This document shows, in pieces, positions 32,319 through 42,431 of a stretch of 45,607 nucleotides of DNA. The translations under genes were made by a program, and so were the position numbers. The notes under the pieces were generated by a model. That model saw only the letters and a list, made by a program, of their open reading frames with translations. It ran no database searches and had not been told where the DNA came from. Source of the DNA: Clostridia bacterium (GTDB taxonomy: Bacteria > Bacillota > Clostridia > Christensenellales > Borkfalkiaceae); NCBI GenBank assembly GCA_017467275.1, contig JAFTSN010000028.1, positions 1-45,607 of the forward strand, in the 5' to 3' direction. The stretch's first letter is position 1, and every line of letters begins with the position of its first letter.

Positions 32319-32431
32319 TCCTGCCCGGTATTTTGGTGCGGTAGGACATGATTTGCGTAAATTAACGCATACTGAAAGAGGAAACGGCGTACCCATGTCT
32401 TTGATCACGGTTTGCTCGGTTGGAGGCTTTC

Positions 32432-33802
32432 ATGCGAAAACGGATAAATCTTTTTTTGATGCTTCTCGCGCCCGTCGCTTTGGGCGCGTTTTTCTTTTTG
32501 GCAACGCTTCCCCCTGCGCTTACGGCGGCAGGGGAGGAGTCGGTTTCCTGCTCTTCTCTTTCGGAAAGGCGGATCCCCCGCGGCGTAAGCGTGAACGGCG
32601 TACCTGTCGGCGGGCTAAAAAAGGGGGAGGCGGTCTCTGCGCTCATGGCGGCGGAAAAGCAAAGCGTGCCCGTTTTGTGCGTTAAAACGCCCAAGGGAGA
32701 GTATCGCTATTCCTATCCCGAGATCGATTTTTTAATAGACTTTTCTCCCACGCTCGAGCAGGCGGAAAGAGGGAAGAGCTATACGACGGTGCCCGTCTAT
32801 TTTTTAAAGGGCTTGGAGGAGAAGGCGGAGCGGATCTGCGCGGATAACCGCCTATCCCCGCTCGACGCCTGCATACGCTTTTCCGAGGACGGTTTTTCCT
32901 TTGACGGGGAAAGAAGTGGGGTGGAATGCGATAAGGAAAAGCTGAAAATGGATATAGCGCGCGCTTTGACGCTTCCCAAAGAGCGCGGGGAACACGGAGA
33001 GGGAAAATTCCCGACGGTGGAGCTTTCGTGTCGGCAAAAAAATCCCAAAATCAGTCTTTTCGAGGCGAAGCGGAACGCGGAGGAGATCGGCGCCTTTACA
33101 ACGTGGTTTTCCACCGAGGATACGGGCAGGTGCTCGAATATTGCGCTCGCGGCGAAAAAGCTGGACGGGCTGACCGTCCGTGCGGGGCAGGAATTTTCCT
33201 TTAATGCGGCGGTTGGGGCACGGACGAAAAAGAGGGGTTTTAAGGAGGCGAAAATTATTCAGGACGGAGAATTCGTGACGGGCACGGGCGGCGGGGTTTG
33301 TCAGGTGAGCACAACCCTCTTTAACGCCGCGCTTTTATCGGGCTTACGGGTCACGGCGCGAAGCCCTCATTCTCTCGCCGTTGCCTATATCGCACCCTCG
33401 CGCGACGCCATGGTGTCCTCCGCGAGCGATCTTAAGTTTAAAAACCCGTTTTCCTATCCCGTGTATCTTTCGGTCAAGACGGGCGAGGGATATCTCACGG
33501 TGCGCTTTTTTGGGAGGAAAACGGGTTATGAATATAAGCTTGAAAGCGTGATCACGGGAGAGACTGACCCACCCGAGCCGCTCGTTAAATACGGCGAGAC
33601 GGAAGGGGAGATCAGAAAAGAGCGGAAAGGCGTCAAGAGCGAGAGCTATCTTGTGACCTATTTTTCGGGCAAATTCGTGCGCCGTGAGCGCCTGTATGCG
33701 GACGCGTATGCGCCCACACGCGGTATAGTCGGCAAAAAAATCGATAATACGGCAAAGAAAACCTCGTCAAACGTTTGTCTTTTTCGGGAAAAAATGGTAT
33801 AA
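32432..33802 (+). CDS. VanW-family protein with signal anchor
   Basis: A 456-residue exported protein. The first 30 residues form a signal or anchor (LFLMLLAPVALGAFFFLATL). The middle, about residues 35-200, looks like the peptidoglycan-binding YoaR-type domain found in front of VanW. From residue 215 the VanW core appears (TTWFSTEDTGRCSNIALAAKKLDGLTV ... GGGVCQVSTTLFNAALL), and the last 60 residues resemble a G5-like tail. The function of VanW proteins is unsettled; a cell-wall role is likely. GGAGG lies five bases before the ATG at 32432. The asnS promoter lies within its 3' end. Confidence 0.88.
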   Translation: MRKRINLFLMLLAPVALGAFFFLATLPPALTAAGEESVSCSSLSERRIPRGVSVNGVPVGGLKKGEAVSALMAAEKQSVPVLCVKTPKGEYRYSYPEIDFLIDFSPTLEQAERGKSYTTVPVYFLKGLEEKAERICADNRLSPLDACIRFSEDGFSFDGERSGVECDKEKLKMDIARALTLPKERGEHGEGKFPTVELSCRQKNPKISLFEAKRNAEEIGAFTTWFSTEDTGRCSNIALAAKKLDGLTVRAGQEFSFNAAVGARTKKRGFKEAKIIQDGEFVTGTGGGVCQVSTTLFNAALLSGLRVTARSPHSLAVAYIAPSRDAMVSSASDLKFKNPFSYPVYLSVKTGEGYLTVRFFGRKTGYEYKLESVITGETDPPEPLVKYGETEGEIRKERKGVKSESYLVTYFSGKFVRRERLYADAYAPTRGIVGKKIDNTAKKTSSNVCLFREKMV

Positions 33803-33803
33803 T
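33775..33803 (+). promoter_or_regulatory. asnS promoter
   Basis: TTGTCT (33775-33780), 17 bases, TATAAT (33798-33803), inside the end of the VanW gene. The 86-nt leader holds two small hairpins (TCGGA/TCCGA and CCGTT/AACGG) and no T-box features. Confidence 0.7.
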
Positions 33804-33888
33804 GAAGAAAGCATAATCGGAAAATGTCCGATAAACGCAAAAACTTGAGAAAAACCGTTTATTTTTAACGGAAAAGGCAGGAAAGACA

Positions 33889-35283
33889 ATGGAAAGAACC
33901 AAGCTGAAAGAGATTTCTTCATCGCTTGCCGCATTTGACGGCAAGAGCGTCACGGTTTGCGGTTGGGCAAAGACCATCCGCGATTCCAAGGCGTTCGGGT
34001 TTATCGAGCTCAACGACGGCAGCGCGTTTAAAAACACGCAGGTCGTTTTCGAGCGGGCGAACCTTGATAATTACGACGAGATTGCGCACCAAAACGTCGG
34101 TGCGGCGCTTATCGTCACGGGTAAGGTCGTGGCAACTCCCGAAAATCAGCAGCCCTATGAGATCAAGGCGGAAAAAATCGTGGTGGAGGGGGAATCCGAT
34201 CCCGAATATCCCTTGCAGAAAAAACGGCACTCCGTCGAATTTTTGCGCGAGATCGCCTATCTGCGTCCGCGCACCAATCTCTTTGGCGCGGTGTTTAAAA
34301 TTCGCTCGGAGGCAGCGTTCGCCATTCATAAATTTTTCAACGAACGGGGCTTTGTCTACGTGCACACCCCCATCATCACGGGGAGTGACTGCGAGGGTGC
34401 GGGTGCAATGTTCCAAGTGACCACCTTGGATTTGGACGAGGTGGCAAAGAGCGGAAAGGCACCCGATTATAAAGAGGATTTCTTCGATAAAAAGGCTTCC
34501 TTGACCGTCTCGGGTCAGCTCAACGTGGAGACCTATGCGATGGCATATTCCAACGTCTACACGTTCGGTCCGACCTTCCGTGCCGAAAATTCCAACACCT
34601 CCCGTCACGCGGCAGAGTTTTGGATGATCGAGCCCGAAATGGCGTTCTGCGATTTAAAGGGAGATATGGACGTCGCGGAGGCGATGGTCAAGTTCATTAT
34701 AGGCTACGTTTCCAAGACTTGTAAGGACGAGCTCGAATTCCTCAACAAGTTTGTGGATAAGGAGCTCTTGGAGCGATTGAAAAACGTCTACGAAAACGAC
34801 TTTGTGCGCCTGACCTACACGGAGGCGATCAAGATCCTTGCCGAAAACAAGGATAAATTCGACGATAAGAATATTTTCTGGGGCAAGGATCTTCAGAGTG
34901 AGCACGAACGTTTTCTCACGGAAGCGGTGTTTAAAAAGCCCGTGTTCCTCACCGATTATCCCAAGGAGATCAAGGCGTTCTATATGAAGCAGAATCCCGA
35001 CGGAAAGACGGTTGCGGCGGCAGATTTGCTCGTGCCCGGTATCGGTGAGCTGATCGGCGGATCCCAGCGTGAGGAGAACTATGAAAAGCTCCGCGCCCGC
35101 ATTGAGGAGCTCGGCATGAATCCCGAGGATTATTGGTGGTATCTCAACCTCCGCAAATACGGCGGCACCACCCACAGCGGCTTCGGACTTGGCTTCGAGC
35201 GCATGGTCATGTACTTAACGGGCGTGACCAATATTCGCGACGTCGTGCCCTTCCCCCGCACGGTTTCCAACCTCGAATACTGA
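33889..35283 (+). CDS. asnS: Asparaginyl-tRNA synthetase
   Basis: A 464-residue class II synthetase charging tRNA-Asn. An N-terminal OB fold ([24 protein letters not shown]) binds the anticodon; motif 2 lies at [19 protein letters not shown], and motif 3 at [15 protein letters not shown]. The end, [13 protein letters not shown], is typical for AsnS. GCAGGAAAG precedes the ATG. plsX follows 22 bases on. Confidence 0.96.
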   Translation: MERTKLKEISSSLAAFDGKSVTVCGWAKTIRDSKAFGFIELNDGSAFKNTQVVFERANLDNYDEIAHQNVGAALIVTGKVVATPENQQPYEIKAEKIVVEGESDPEYPLQKKRHSVEFLREIAYLRPRTNLFGAVFKIRSEAAFAIHKFFNERGFVYVHTPIITGSDCEGAGAMFQVTTLDLDEVAKSGKAPDYKEDFFDKKASLTVSGQLNVETYAMAYSNVYTFGPTFRAENSNTSRHAAEFWMIEPEMAFCDLKGDMDVAEAMVKFIIGYVSKTCKDELEFLNKFVDKELLERLKNVYENDFVRLTYTEAIKILAENKDKFDDKNIFWGKDLQSEHERFLTEAVFKKPVFLTDYPKEIKAFYMKQNPDGKTVAAADLLVPGIGELIGGSQREENYEKLRARIEELGMNPEDYWWYLNLRKYGGTTHSGFGLGFERMVMYLTGVTNIRDVVPFPRTVSNLEY

Positions 35284-35305
35284 TACACACAAAGGAGAAA
35301 AGGGC

Positions 35306-36355
35306 ATGATAAAAATCGTTATCGACGCGATGGGCGGCGATTACGCTCCCGAAGAACAGGTCAAAGGCGCGATTGAGGCGCTCAATAAGGACAAGGATTT
35401 TGCCGTCGTTTTAGCGGGCGACGAGGAAAAGCTCAAAGCCGAGCTTGCCAAGTATGAATTCGATCCCTCGCGCGTGGAGATCGTTCATGCGCCCGACGTT
35501 ATCACGGGCGACGACGTTCCCACCAAGGCGGTCAGAGAAAAGAAAAATTCCTCGACGGTTGCAGCGTTCCGCGTGTTGAAAGAGGGCGGCGCGGACGGGC
35601 TCGTCTCCTCGGGCGCGACGGGCGCGGTTTTGGCGGCGGGCATTATGGTGCTCGGTAGAATCAAGGGGATTTCCCGCCCTGCGCTCTGTCCTGCGATTCC
35701 CAATCTGCGCGGCGATCAGACCTTGCTTTGCGACTGCGGGGCAAATCTTGAATGCAAGAGCATCAATCTGGCGCATTTCGCAATCATGGCGACGGCTTAC
35801 GCGCAGGCGGTTTACGGCATCGAAAAGCCCAAGGTCGGGCTTTTGAATAACGGCACCGAGGACCATAAGGGAGATCTTGTACATCAGGAAGCCAACGCGC
35901 TGTTAAAGACGATGGATTGCATTGATTACTACGGTAACGTCGAGGGCAGAGACATCATGCTGAACACCGATATCGACATAGTGGTGGCAGACGGCTACAC
36001 GGGTAACATCGCGCTCAAGGCAGTGGAGGGCTGTGCCAAAACGATGGGCAACCTCATGAAAAAGGCGTTCACAAAGAACCTGTTCACCAAGCTCCGTTCG
36101 GCGTTGGTTTACGACGTTATTAAGGGCTTTAAAAGCAGCATGGATTATGAGATTATGGGCGGCTCCATGTTCCTCGGCTTGAAAAAGGCGGTGGTAAAGG
36201 GGCACGGCAATTCTAAGGCGAGAGGCTTCTGCGCCTGCGTGTTGCAAGCGGTCAACGCCGTGCGCGGAAATATGGTGGAGAAAATTTCGGAAATGCTTGA
36301 AAAGATCGACGCCGCTTCTATTGCGCCCCCCGCTTCTTCGGAGGAGGAGAAATGA
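35306..36355 (+). CDS. plsX: Phosphate acyltransferase PlsX
   Basis: A 349-residue enzyme converting acyl-ACP to acyl-phosphate for phospholipid synthesis. IVIDAMGGDYAP begins the protein, and GLVSSGATGAVLAAG and NNGTEDHKG lie in the core. AAAGGAGAAAAGGG precedes the ATG. It is followed without gap by rnc (ATGA overlap); the acpP gene often found between them is absent. Confidence 0.96.
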   Translation: MIKIVIDAMGGDYAPEEQVKGAIEALNKDKDFAVVLAGDEEKLKAELAKYEFDPSRVEIVHAPDVITGDDVPTKAVREKKNSSTVAAFRVLKEGGADGLVSSGATGAVLAAGIMVLGRIKGISRPALCPAIPNLRGDQTLLCDCGANLECKSINLAHFAIMATAYAQAVYGIEKPKVGLLNNGTEDHKGDLVHQEANALLKTMDCIDYYGNVEGRDIMLNTDIDIVVADGYTGNIALKAVEGCAKTMGNLMKKAFTKNLFTKLRSALVYDVIKGFKSSMDYEIMGGSMFLGLKKAVVKGHGNSKARGFCACVLQAVNAVRGNMVEKISEMLEKIDAASIAPPASSEEEK

Positions 36356-37005
36356 TGCCGTTTCCGTTTGCGGAGGTGGAGAAAAGGCTCGGCTACGTCT
36401 TTAAAAACAAAGCCCTTCTGAAAACGGCGTTCACCCATTCGACCTATGCCAACAGTGTGGGCGTGGAATCCAACGAGAGAATGGAGTATTTCGGAGACGC
36501 CGTTTTGCAGATGGTCGTCACGGAATGGCTGTATTTCAAGGACGAAAACGCCGCCGAGGGTAAGCTTACGGGCAAGCGGCAAAAGCTTGTGTGCAAGGAC
36601 GCGCTCGACTCGGCGACGGACGGGCTGGGCGTTTGGGAATATCTGCTTGCCGTGGGCTCGGAATACAACGTGAAGGGCAAGGCGAAATCCAGCCTGTTTG
36701 AAGCGATCGTGGCGGCAATTTATTTGGACGGCGGCTACGGCGCGGCGAAAAAATTCATTCTCGAGCACGGGAATCTGCATTTGGACGTCCGCTCGAATAA
36801 TTCGATCGGCGAGCTGAAGGAGTTTCTCGAAAAGCGGGGAAAGGAACAACCCAAAGAGAAATGGGAAAAATCGGGTAGCGACAACGCGCCGCATTTCAAA
36901 TGCGAGCTCTTTGCTTGCGGACAGTCCGCAAAGGGAGAGGGTAAGACCAAGCGCGAGGCGAAAGCCACAGCCGCCGCCCGTCTTTTATGGGAGATCAAAA
37001 AATAA
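36352..37005 (+). CDS. rnc: Ribonuclease III
   Basis: A 217-residue double-strand RNase for rRNA and mRNA processing. The signature NERMEYFGDAVLQ is at residues 41-53; the second acidic set lies in SLFEAIVAAIYLDGG. The C-terminal dsRNA-binding domain ends with KREAKATAAARLLWEIKK. The first of two adjacent ATGs overlaps the plsX stop, and GGAGGAG lies just upstream. Confidence 0.95.
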   Translation: MMPFPFAEVEKRLGYVFKNKALLKTAFTHSTYANSVGVESNERMEYFGDAVLQMVVTEWLYFKDENAAEGKLTGKRQKLVCKDALDSATDGLGVWEYLLAVGSEYNVKGKAKSSLFEAIVAAIYLDGGYGAAKKFILEHGNLHLDVRSNNSIGELKEFLEKRGKEQPKEKWEKSGSDNAPHFKCELFACGQSAKGEGKTKREAKATAAARLLWEIKK

Positions 37006-37040
37006 TTGTCCAAAAATCAAAAAAAGTTGGCAGTACGCGC

Positions 37041-37068
37041 TTGACAACGGAAAAAACCGTGGTATAAT
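37041..37068 (+). promoter_or_regulatory. smc promoter
   Basis: TTGACA (37041-37046), 16 bases, TATAAT (37063-37068). Confidence 0.75.
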
Positions 37069-37139
37069 GCGCTTGTAAGGTGGGACAAGTCTTTTTTGGC
37101 AAAATCAAACAAGCAAAAAATCATAAAGGAATTACATAA

Positions 37140-40100
37140 ATGGACTTAAAGGAAATACAACTCGTCGGCTTCAAATCCTTTGCCGACAAAACGAACATTC
37201 GCTTTGACGACGGAGTTACCTGTATCGTCGGTCCCAACGGTTGCGGCAAGAGCAACGTTGCGGACGCGGTGCGTTGGGTGCTCGGCGAGCAGTCCGCGAA
37301 GAATCTGCGCGGCGGCAACATGCAGGACGTCATTTTTGGCGGCACCTTGCAGAGAAAACCGCACACCTTCTGCGAGGTCACGTTGGTGTTCGACAACACC
37401 AACCGTATTTTCGATCTCGATTGCTCGGAGGTCGCTATGACCCGTCGGCTGTATCGCAACGGTGATAGCAAATACCTCATCAACAACCAGCCCTCCCGCT
37501 TAAAGGATATCGTCAAGCTCTTCCACGGGATCGGTCTCGGCAAGGAGGGGTATTCGATTATCGGGCAGGGTAAGGTGGAGCAAATTATGAACGCCAAACC
37601 CGAGGATAGGCGGCTTATCTTCGAGGAAGCCACGGGCATTATGGTCTACAAATCCCGTAAGCAGGAGATCGAAAGAAAGATTGCCGATTCCGAATCCAAT
37701 CTGTATATCTATCGTCAGCGTATCGACGAGGCAGAGCGGCGGTTAGGGCCCCTCTCCAAGCAGGCAGAGGCAGCGCGCGAATATAACGAATACAACGAGG
37801 CGCTCAAAATCAACGAGGCGAACACGTATATTTACCGCTACGAAAACGCCGAGAACGAAAAGGACAAGTTTAAAAAAGAGATTGCGGGTTTTTCGGATAA
37901 GATTATTTCGCTCAACGTCCAGATTGAGCGAATCAATCAAAACTACGAGGAAAACCGCCAAAGAATCGCGGCGGCGGACGAGGAGCTTTCCGAGCTCAAC
38001 GATCAAAGGGTGGAGCTGTCCGTCGGGAACGAGAGAAAGGACGGCGAATTAAAGCTCGCGAAAGAGAGAATCAGCACCTACCGCTCGCAGATCAAAGCGG
38101 CTGCAGAATGGCTCGAGGGCGGAAAGACGCGCGTTGGGGAGATTGCCGACGAGATCGCGCTTGCCGAGAAGAAGAGTAAGGAGAGCGAAGCGCGCACCGA
38201 GCAGATCGAGAGCGAAAAGGAAGTGCTCCGCTCGGCGATCCGTTCTTTGGATAGTAAGATAGAGGTGTTTGAACGGCTTTCGGACGAAAACCGTCAAAGT
38301 CAGCTTTCGAGCGCGGAGAATCTCTCCGAGCTCAAGAAAAATCAGGGTACGCTTTCGGCGAGAAAGGAAGCGGCGGAGGAGAGAATCCGCGAGCTGAAAG
38401 AGGCGGCGAAAAAGAGCGCGGCGCGGGTGGATCGATTGGAAAGTGAGCTTGCCGCCGTTCGCTCGGATAAGAAGAAACTGACCGATTTTACGTCCGTTGG
38501 CAACGACGCGTTAAACGAGCGGTTGGACGAGATCCGCGATATGCAGCTCACCATCAACGGCTTCAATCAGGAGCTGTTCAATGCAAACGGTCAGCTCGCT
38601 TCCCTGCGTGACTCTCTTGAGCTCTACGTCAGCTTGAAAAACCGCTACGAGGGCTATAAGGACTCGGTCAGAAGGCTTTTGTCCATCGCCAAGACCAACC
38701 CCGAGGTGGGGAGCCGCGTGAAGGGGGCTTTGGCGGATATTCTGCGCACGGAGCAGAAATATGAAATAGCGATCGAAACCGCGCTCGGCGGGGCAATGCA
38801 GAACGTCGTGACGGCGAACTCCGACGACGCGAGATATTTGATCGAATACTTAAAACGCACCAACGGCGGCGTTGTGACCTTCTTCCCCGTCAGCTCCATG
38901 AGACCCCGTCCCGACACGCGTGAAATTCAGCGCGCGCTCGACGAAAAGGGTGCGCTCGGGCTGGCAACCGAGCTTGTGCAGTACGACGATTACTACTATA
39001 ACGTCGTGAGCAACCTGCTCGGCAACACCCTCATTTGCGACACCATTTTCAATGCAAACGTGATTGCGAAGAAGTACGGCAACATGTTCAAGATCGTCAC
39101 GCTCGACGGCGACACTGTCATGACGAGCGGCGCGATGACGGGCGGCAGCCGTCATAAAGAGGGCAGTTCTCTTCTTTCGGGCGAGAGAAAGATTCAAGAG
39201 TGTAAGGAAAATATTGCGCGCAAGCAAAAGCAGATCGAAAAGCTCAAGGTTGCGATTGCGCAGAGCGAGGAGGAGCGCCGCCGCGCCGAAGAGGAGGCGG
39301 AGGAGCTTCGCGCGAAGTATCAGAACGCCAATTCCGAGCTCGCTGCGCTCGTCTCGAGAGAGGAAACGCTCCTTCGCGAGATCGAGGAAGCGAAAGCGGA
39401 CGTCGCAATTTACGAGGAAGCGCTCTCGGAATTCGAGATCAAGCTTTCTGCACTCAAAGCCGAGGAAATGAGCTCGTCCAAATCCGAGGAAGAGCTTGCC
39501 GCGCTTCGCGCAGACGCAGAGGAGGCACTCGCTTCGCAGAAGAAACAGTGTGAGCAATATAAGGCAGAGCGTGAGGAAAAGAGCGCGAAACTGCACGATC
39601 TTGAGGTCGAATATGCGGCGCTTGTCTCCGCGGCAGAGCAGGCGGCGGCAGATATTAAGCGTTTGACCCTTGAAAAAGAGGAGCTTGTCAAGCGTATTCT
39701 CGAGACGGAGACGGAAAAGGCGACGGCAGAGGAAAAACTTGCCGCGCTCGAGGAAGAAGCGCAGGAAAAGGAGCTTACCGAGGAAGAGAAAAAGGCGGTC
39801 CAAGAGATCGTCGACAAGATCGCGGCGGTCTCCAAGAGCAAAGAGGAGCTCAATGCAAAGCAGCTCGAGCTCGAGGAGAAGAGAAACGCGCTGCAAGAGG
39901 AGCTCACAAAGCAGTCGGATAAGCGGTATAAATGCGAGATCGAGATCAGTAAGATCGACACCAATCTCGAGAATATGCGCCAACGCCTCGAAGAGGCTTA
40001 CGGGTTGGACTACGAGGGCTGTCTCGAATTTAGACGAGAGGGCTTCAACGTGGAGGAGGCGGCGGGCGTGATTTCCACCTTGAAACGGAAGATCACAATG

Positions 40101-40736
40101 CTCGGGAACGTCAATCCCAACGCTGTGGAGGAGTATGCCGAGGAGCGCACGCACTACGACGAGATGGTCACCCAGCGCGACGATCTGCAAAAGGCGATCG
40201 ACGATCTGACGGTCGCGCTCAACGAGATTCGCGGCGAGATGCTCAAGCAATTCGACGCAGGCTTTGCGGAAATTAACGAGAATTTTAAAATTACGTTTAA
40301 GGAGCTGTTTGGCGGTGGCAATGCCGAGCTTCAGCTGGATTACGTCGAGGGCGAGGATCCTTTGGCGGCGGGTGTGGATATCGTGGCTTGCCCGCCCGGG
40401 AAAAAGCTTACCAAGATCTCCCTGCTTTCGGGCGGCGAGAGAGCGCTCACGGCGATCGCCATTCTGTTTGCGATCCTGCGTGCGCGGCCCATGCCGTTCT
40501 GTATTCTCGACGAAATAGAGGCGGCGCTCGACGACGCGAACGTGGATCGTTTCGCTTCCTATTTAAAGCGGTTTGCGGAGGAGACGCAGTTTATCGTCAT
40601 CACGCACAGAAAGCCGACGATGAACCAAGCGGACACCCTGTTCGGCGTCACGATGCAGGAAAAGGGCGTGTCGAAGATTGTCTCCGTCAAGCTCTCGGAG
40701 GTCGAGACCAAGCTGGGTAAGGGTACGGTCGAATAA
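37140..40736 (+). CDS. smc: Chromosome segregation protein SMC
   Basis: A 1198-residue condensin ATPase. Walker A GPNGCGKSN at 31-39; two long coiled coils (about 170-500 and 670-1020) flank a hinge near 510-650, which contains GALADILRTEQKYEIAIETALGGAMQNVV. The signature LLSGGERALTAIAILFAIL and Walker B FCILDEIEAALDDAN are at the end. Full length. The coiled coils are rich in Glu, Lys and Ala. AAAGGAATT precedes the ATG. It forms with ScpA/B, not seen here, the chromosome-organising complex. Confidence 0.97.
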   Translation: MDLKEIQLVGFKSFADKTNIRFDDGVTCIVGPNGCGKSNVADAVRWVLGEQSAKNLRGGNMQDVIFGGTLQRKPHTFCEVTLVFDNTNRIFDLDCSEVAMTRRLYRNGDSKYLINNQPSRLKDIVKLFHGIGLGKEGYSIIGQGKVEQIMNAKPEDRRLIFEEATGIMVYKSRKQEIERKIADSESNLYIYRQRIDEAERRLGPLSKQAEAAREYNEYNEALKINEANTYIYRYENAENEKDKFKKEIAGFSDKIISLNVQIERINQNYEENRQRIAAADEELSELNDQRVELSVGNERKDGELKLAKERISTYRSQIKAAAEWLEGGKTRVGEIADEIALAEKKSKESEARTEQIESEKEVLRSAIRSLDSKIEVFERLSDENRQSQLSSAENLSELKKNQGTLSARKEAAEERIRELKEAAKKSAARVDRLESELAAVRSDKKKLTDFTSVGNDALNERLDEIRDMQLTINGFNQELFNANGQLASLRDSLELYVSLKNRYEGYKDSVRRLLSIAKTNPEVGSRVKGALADILRTEQKYEIAIETALGGAMQNVVTANSDDARYLIEYLKRTNGGVVTFFPVSSMRPRPDTREIQRALDEKGALGLATELVQYDDYYYNVVSNLLGNTLICDTIFNANVIAKKYGNMFKIVTLDGDTVMTSGAMTGGSRHKEGSSLLSGERKIQECKENIARKQKQIEKLKVAIAQSEEERRRAEEEAEELRAKYQNANSELAALVSREETLLREIEEAKADVAIYEEALSEFEIKLSALKAEEMSSSKSEEELAALRADAEEALASQKKQCEQYKAEREEKSAKLHDLEVEYAALVSAAEQAAADIKRLTLEKEELVKRILETETEKATAEEKLAALEEEAQEKELTEEEKKAVQEIVDKIAAVSKSKEELNAKQLELEEKRNALQEELTKQSDKRYKCEIEISKIDTNLENMRQRLEEAYGLDYEGCLEFRREGFNVEEAAGVISTLKRKITMLGNVNPNAVEEYAEERTHYDEMVTQRDDLQKAIDDLTVALNEIRGEMLKQFDAGFAEINENFKITFKELFGGGNAELQLDYVEGEDPLAAGVDIVACPPGKKLTKISLLSGGERALTAIAILFAILRARPMPFCILDEIEAALDDANVDRFASYLKRFAEETQFIVITHRKPTMNQADTLFGVTMQEKGVSKIVSVKLSEVETKLGKGTVE

Positions 40737-40787
40737 AGGCGAGGCAGACTGCCGCCTTGGGGATAAAAAAAGGAGTAAAAGTTCGGT

Positions 40788-41684
40788 ATGGGGTTATTCG
40801 GTAAGCTCTTCGGGGCGCTGAAAAAGACAAAGGATAGTTTTTCGGAGAAGATGCGCTTGCTCTTTTCTAAAAACAAGCTCGGGAACGAGTTCTATGAGGA
40901 ACTTGAGGAGATACTTATTTCCTCCGACGTGTCCGTTTCGACTGCCGAGGAGGTTGTTGAGCGCGTGAAAGAGACTGCGATCGAGGGGAGATTAAAAGAC
41001 GAGGCGTACGTCACGAATCTCTTGCGCGAGACCTTGACCGAGATTCTCGAGGAGGCGGAAGTGCCCGAGATCGAGTATCCGTGCGTAATTATGCTCGTGG
41101 GCGTGAACGGCGTGGGTAAAACCACCACGATAGGGAAGCTTGCGAAATATTTCACGGCAAAGGGTAAGTCCGTGACCGTTGCGGCGGCAGACACCTTCCG
41201 TGCGGCGGCGAGCGAACAGCTCTCTGTCTGGGCGGATAGAGCGAAGGTCAGAATCGTTCGCCATGAGGAGGGGAGCGATCCTGCGGCGGTCATTTTCGAC
41301 GCCGTTTCCTCGGCAAAGGCGAAAAAGACGGACGTTTTAATTGTCGACACTGCGGGTAGACTGCACGTTAAGGATAATCTTATGAAAGAGCTTCAGAAAA
41401 TGGAGCGCGTGGTTACGCGCGAGTATCCCGAGGCGGACTTTTTGAAGCTTTTGGTGCTCGACGCAACGACGGGGCAAAACGCCGTCAATCAAGCGCGGAC
41501 GTTCGACGAGGCGATCGAGCTCAACGGCATTGTTTTGACTAAGCTCGACGGCACGGCAAAGGGCGGGTTTGTGTTCTCGCTTGCTTCCGAGCTGGCGTTG
41601 CCCGTCATTTTTGCGGGCGTGGGCGAAAAGATAGACGATCTTGAAAAGTTCGACTCCGCGGGCTTTGTCGAGGCGATTTTGTAA
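40788..41684 (+). CDS. ftsY: Signal recognition particle receptor FtsY
   Basis: A 298-residue SRP GTPase. A short basic amphipathic N-terminus (MGLFGKLFGALKK) targets the membrane; the N domain is residues 20-95 and the G domain starts with GVNGVGKT at 105-112. DTAGRLHVKDNLM and TKLDGTAKGG are further GTP motifs. It receives ribosome-SRP complexes for SecYEG. It lies after smc, as in many Firmicutes. AAAGGAGT precedes the ATG. Confidence 0.96.
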   Translation: MGLFGKLFGALKKTKDSFSEKMRLLFSKNKLGNEFYEELEEILISSDVSVSTAEEVVERVKETAIEGRLKDEAYVTNLLRETLTEILEEAEVPEIEYPCVIMLVGVNGVGKTTTIGKLAKYFTAKGKSVTVAAADTFRAAASEQLSVWADRAKVRIVRHEEGSDPAAVIFDAVSSAKAKKTDVLIVDTAGRLHVKDNLMKELQKMERVVTREYPEADFLKLLVLDATTGQNAVNQARTFDEAIELNGIVLTKLDGTAKGGFVFSLASELALPVIFAGVGEKIDDLEKFDSAGFVEAIL

Positions 41685-41728
41685 AGCGTTCGATTTAGCT
41701 GAAACGGCATAGGCAGGTATGGATTGAA

Positions 41729-42412
41729 ATGACAAGAATCGATATTTTGACCCTCTTTCCCGAAATGTTTTCCGCACTGAAAGAGAGTATTCTCGGCAGG
41801 GCGCAAAAAGCGGGAAAGATCGAGATTAATATAGTGAATATCCGAGACTACACCGAGGATAAGCATTTGAAGTGCGACGATTATCCGTTTGGCGGCGGTG
41901 CGGGCATGGTCATGATGCCCCAGCCCATTGGGAGTGCCATTGAGGCGATCGATAGAGAACATAAGGCGCACAGAATCTACCTTTCGCCCAAGGGCGAAAC
42001 GCTTGTGCAGCAGAAAGTGTTTTCTCTCATTGAGCACGAGCACCTCATTTTGCTCTGCGGACATTACGAGGGAGTTGATCAGCGGGTCATCGATCTCTAT
42101 ATCGACGAGGAGATCTCGATCGGGGACTACGTTTTGACGGGCGGAGAGCTGCCCGCGATGGTGTTGACCGATTGTTTGTCCCGCTACGTGGATGGCGTGA
42201 TCAGCACGTCGTCTTTGATCGACGAGAGTTTTTCGGATAATCTTCTTGAATATCCGCAGTATACCCGTCCGCAGGAGTATAAGGGCTTAAAGGTGCCTGA
42301 CGTGCTTGTGAGCGGCGATCATGCCAAGGTGGATAAGTGGCGCAGAGAACAGGCGATCGAGATTACGAGAAGATGCCGACCCGATCTGCTTGGGGAAAAG
42401 GAACGCAAATAA
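41729..42412 (+). CDS. trmD: tRNA (guanine(37)-N1)-methyltransferase TrmD
   Basis: A 227-residue SPOUT enzyme methylating G37 of tRNA to keep reading frame. ILTLFPEMF, DYPFGGGAGMVMMPQP, the knot LCGHYEGVDQRVI and IGDYVLTGGELPAM are family blocks. It usually stands with rpsP, rimM and rplS, but here only trmD remains, after ftsY. The Shine-Dalgarno is modest (AGGTATGG). Confidence 0.96.
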   Translation: MTRIDILTLFPEMFSALKESILGRAQKAGKIEINIVNIRDYTEDKHLKCDDYPFGGGAGMVMMPQPIGSAIEAIDREHKAHRIYLSPKGETLVQQKVFSLIEHEHLILLCGHYEGVDQRVIDLYIDEEISIGDYVLTGGELPAMVLTDCLSRYVDGVISTSSLIDESFSDNLLEYPQYTRPQEYKGLKVPDVLVSGDHAKVDKWRREQAIEITRRCRPDLLGEKERK

Positions 42413-42431
42413 ACGATAGAAGGAGGGCGCG

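Noticed and set aside
33803-33888. T-box leader for asnS (or metG)
   Set aside because: The leaders are below 100 nt and lack specifier and T-box sequences.
34751-34760. Perfect DnaA box (TTATCCACAA on the minus strand)
   Set aside because: A single copy within the asnS coding region, with no cluster around it; likely chance.
38850-40250. 466-residue open frame on the minus strand
   Set aside because: Antisense shadow of the smc coiled coil; Leu/Arg-rich composition reflects the complement of Glu/Lys codons, and smc is intact.
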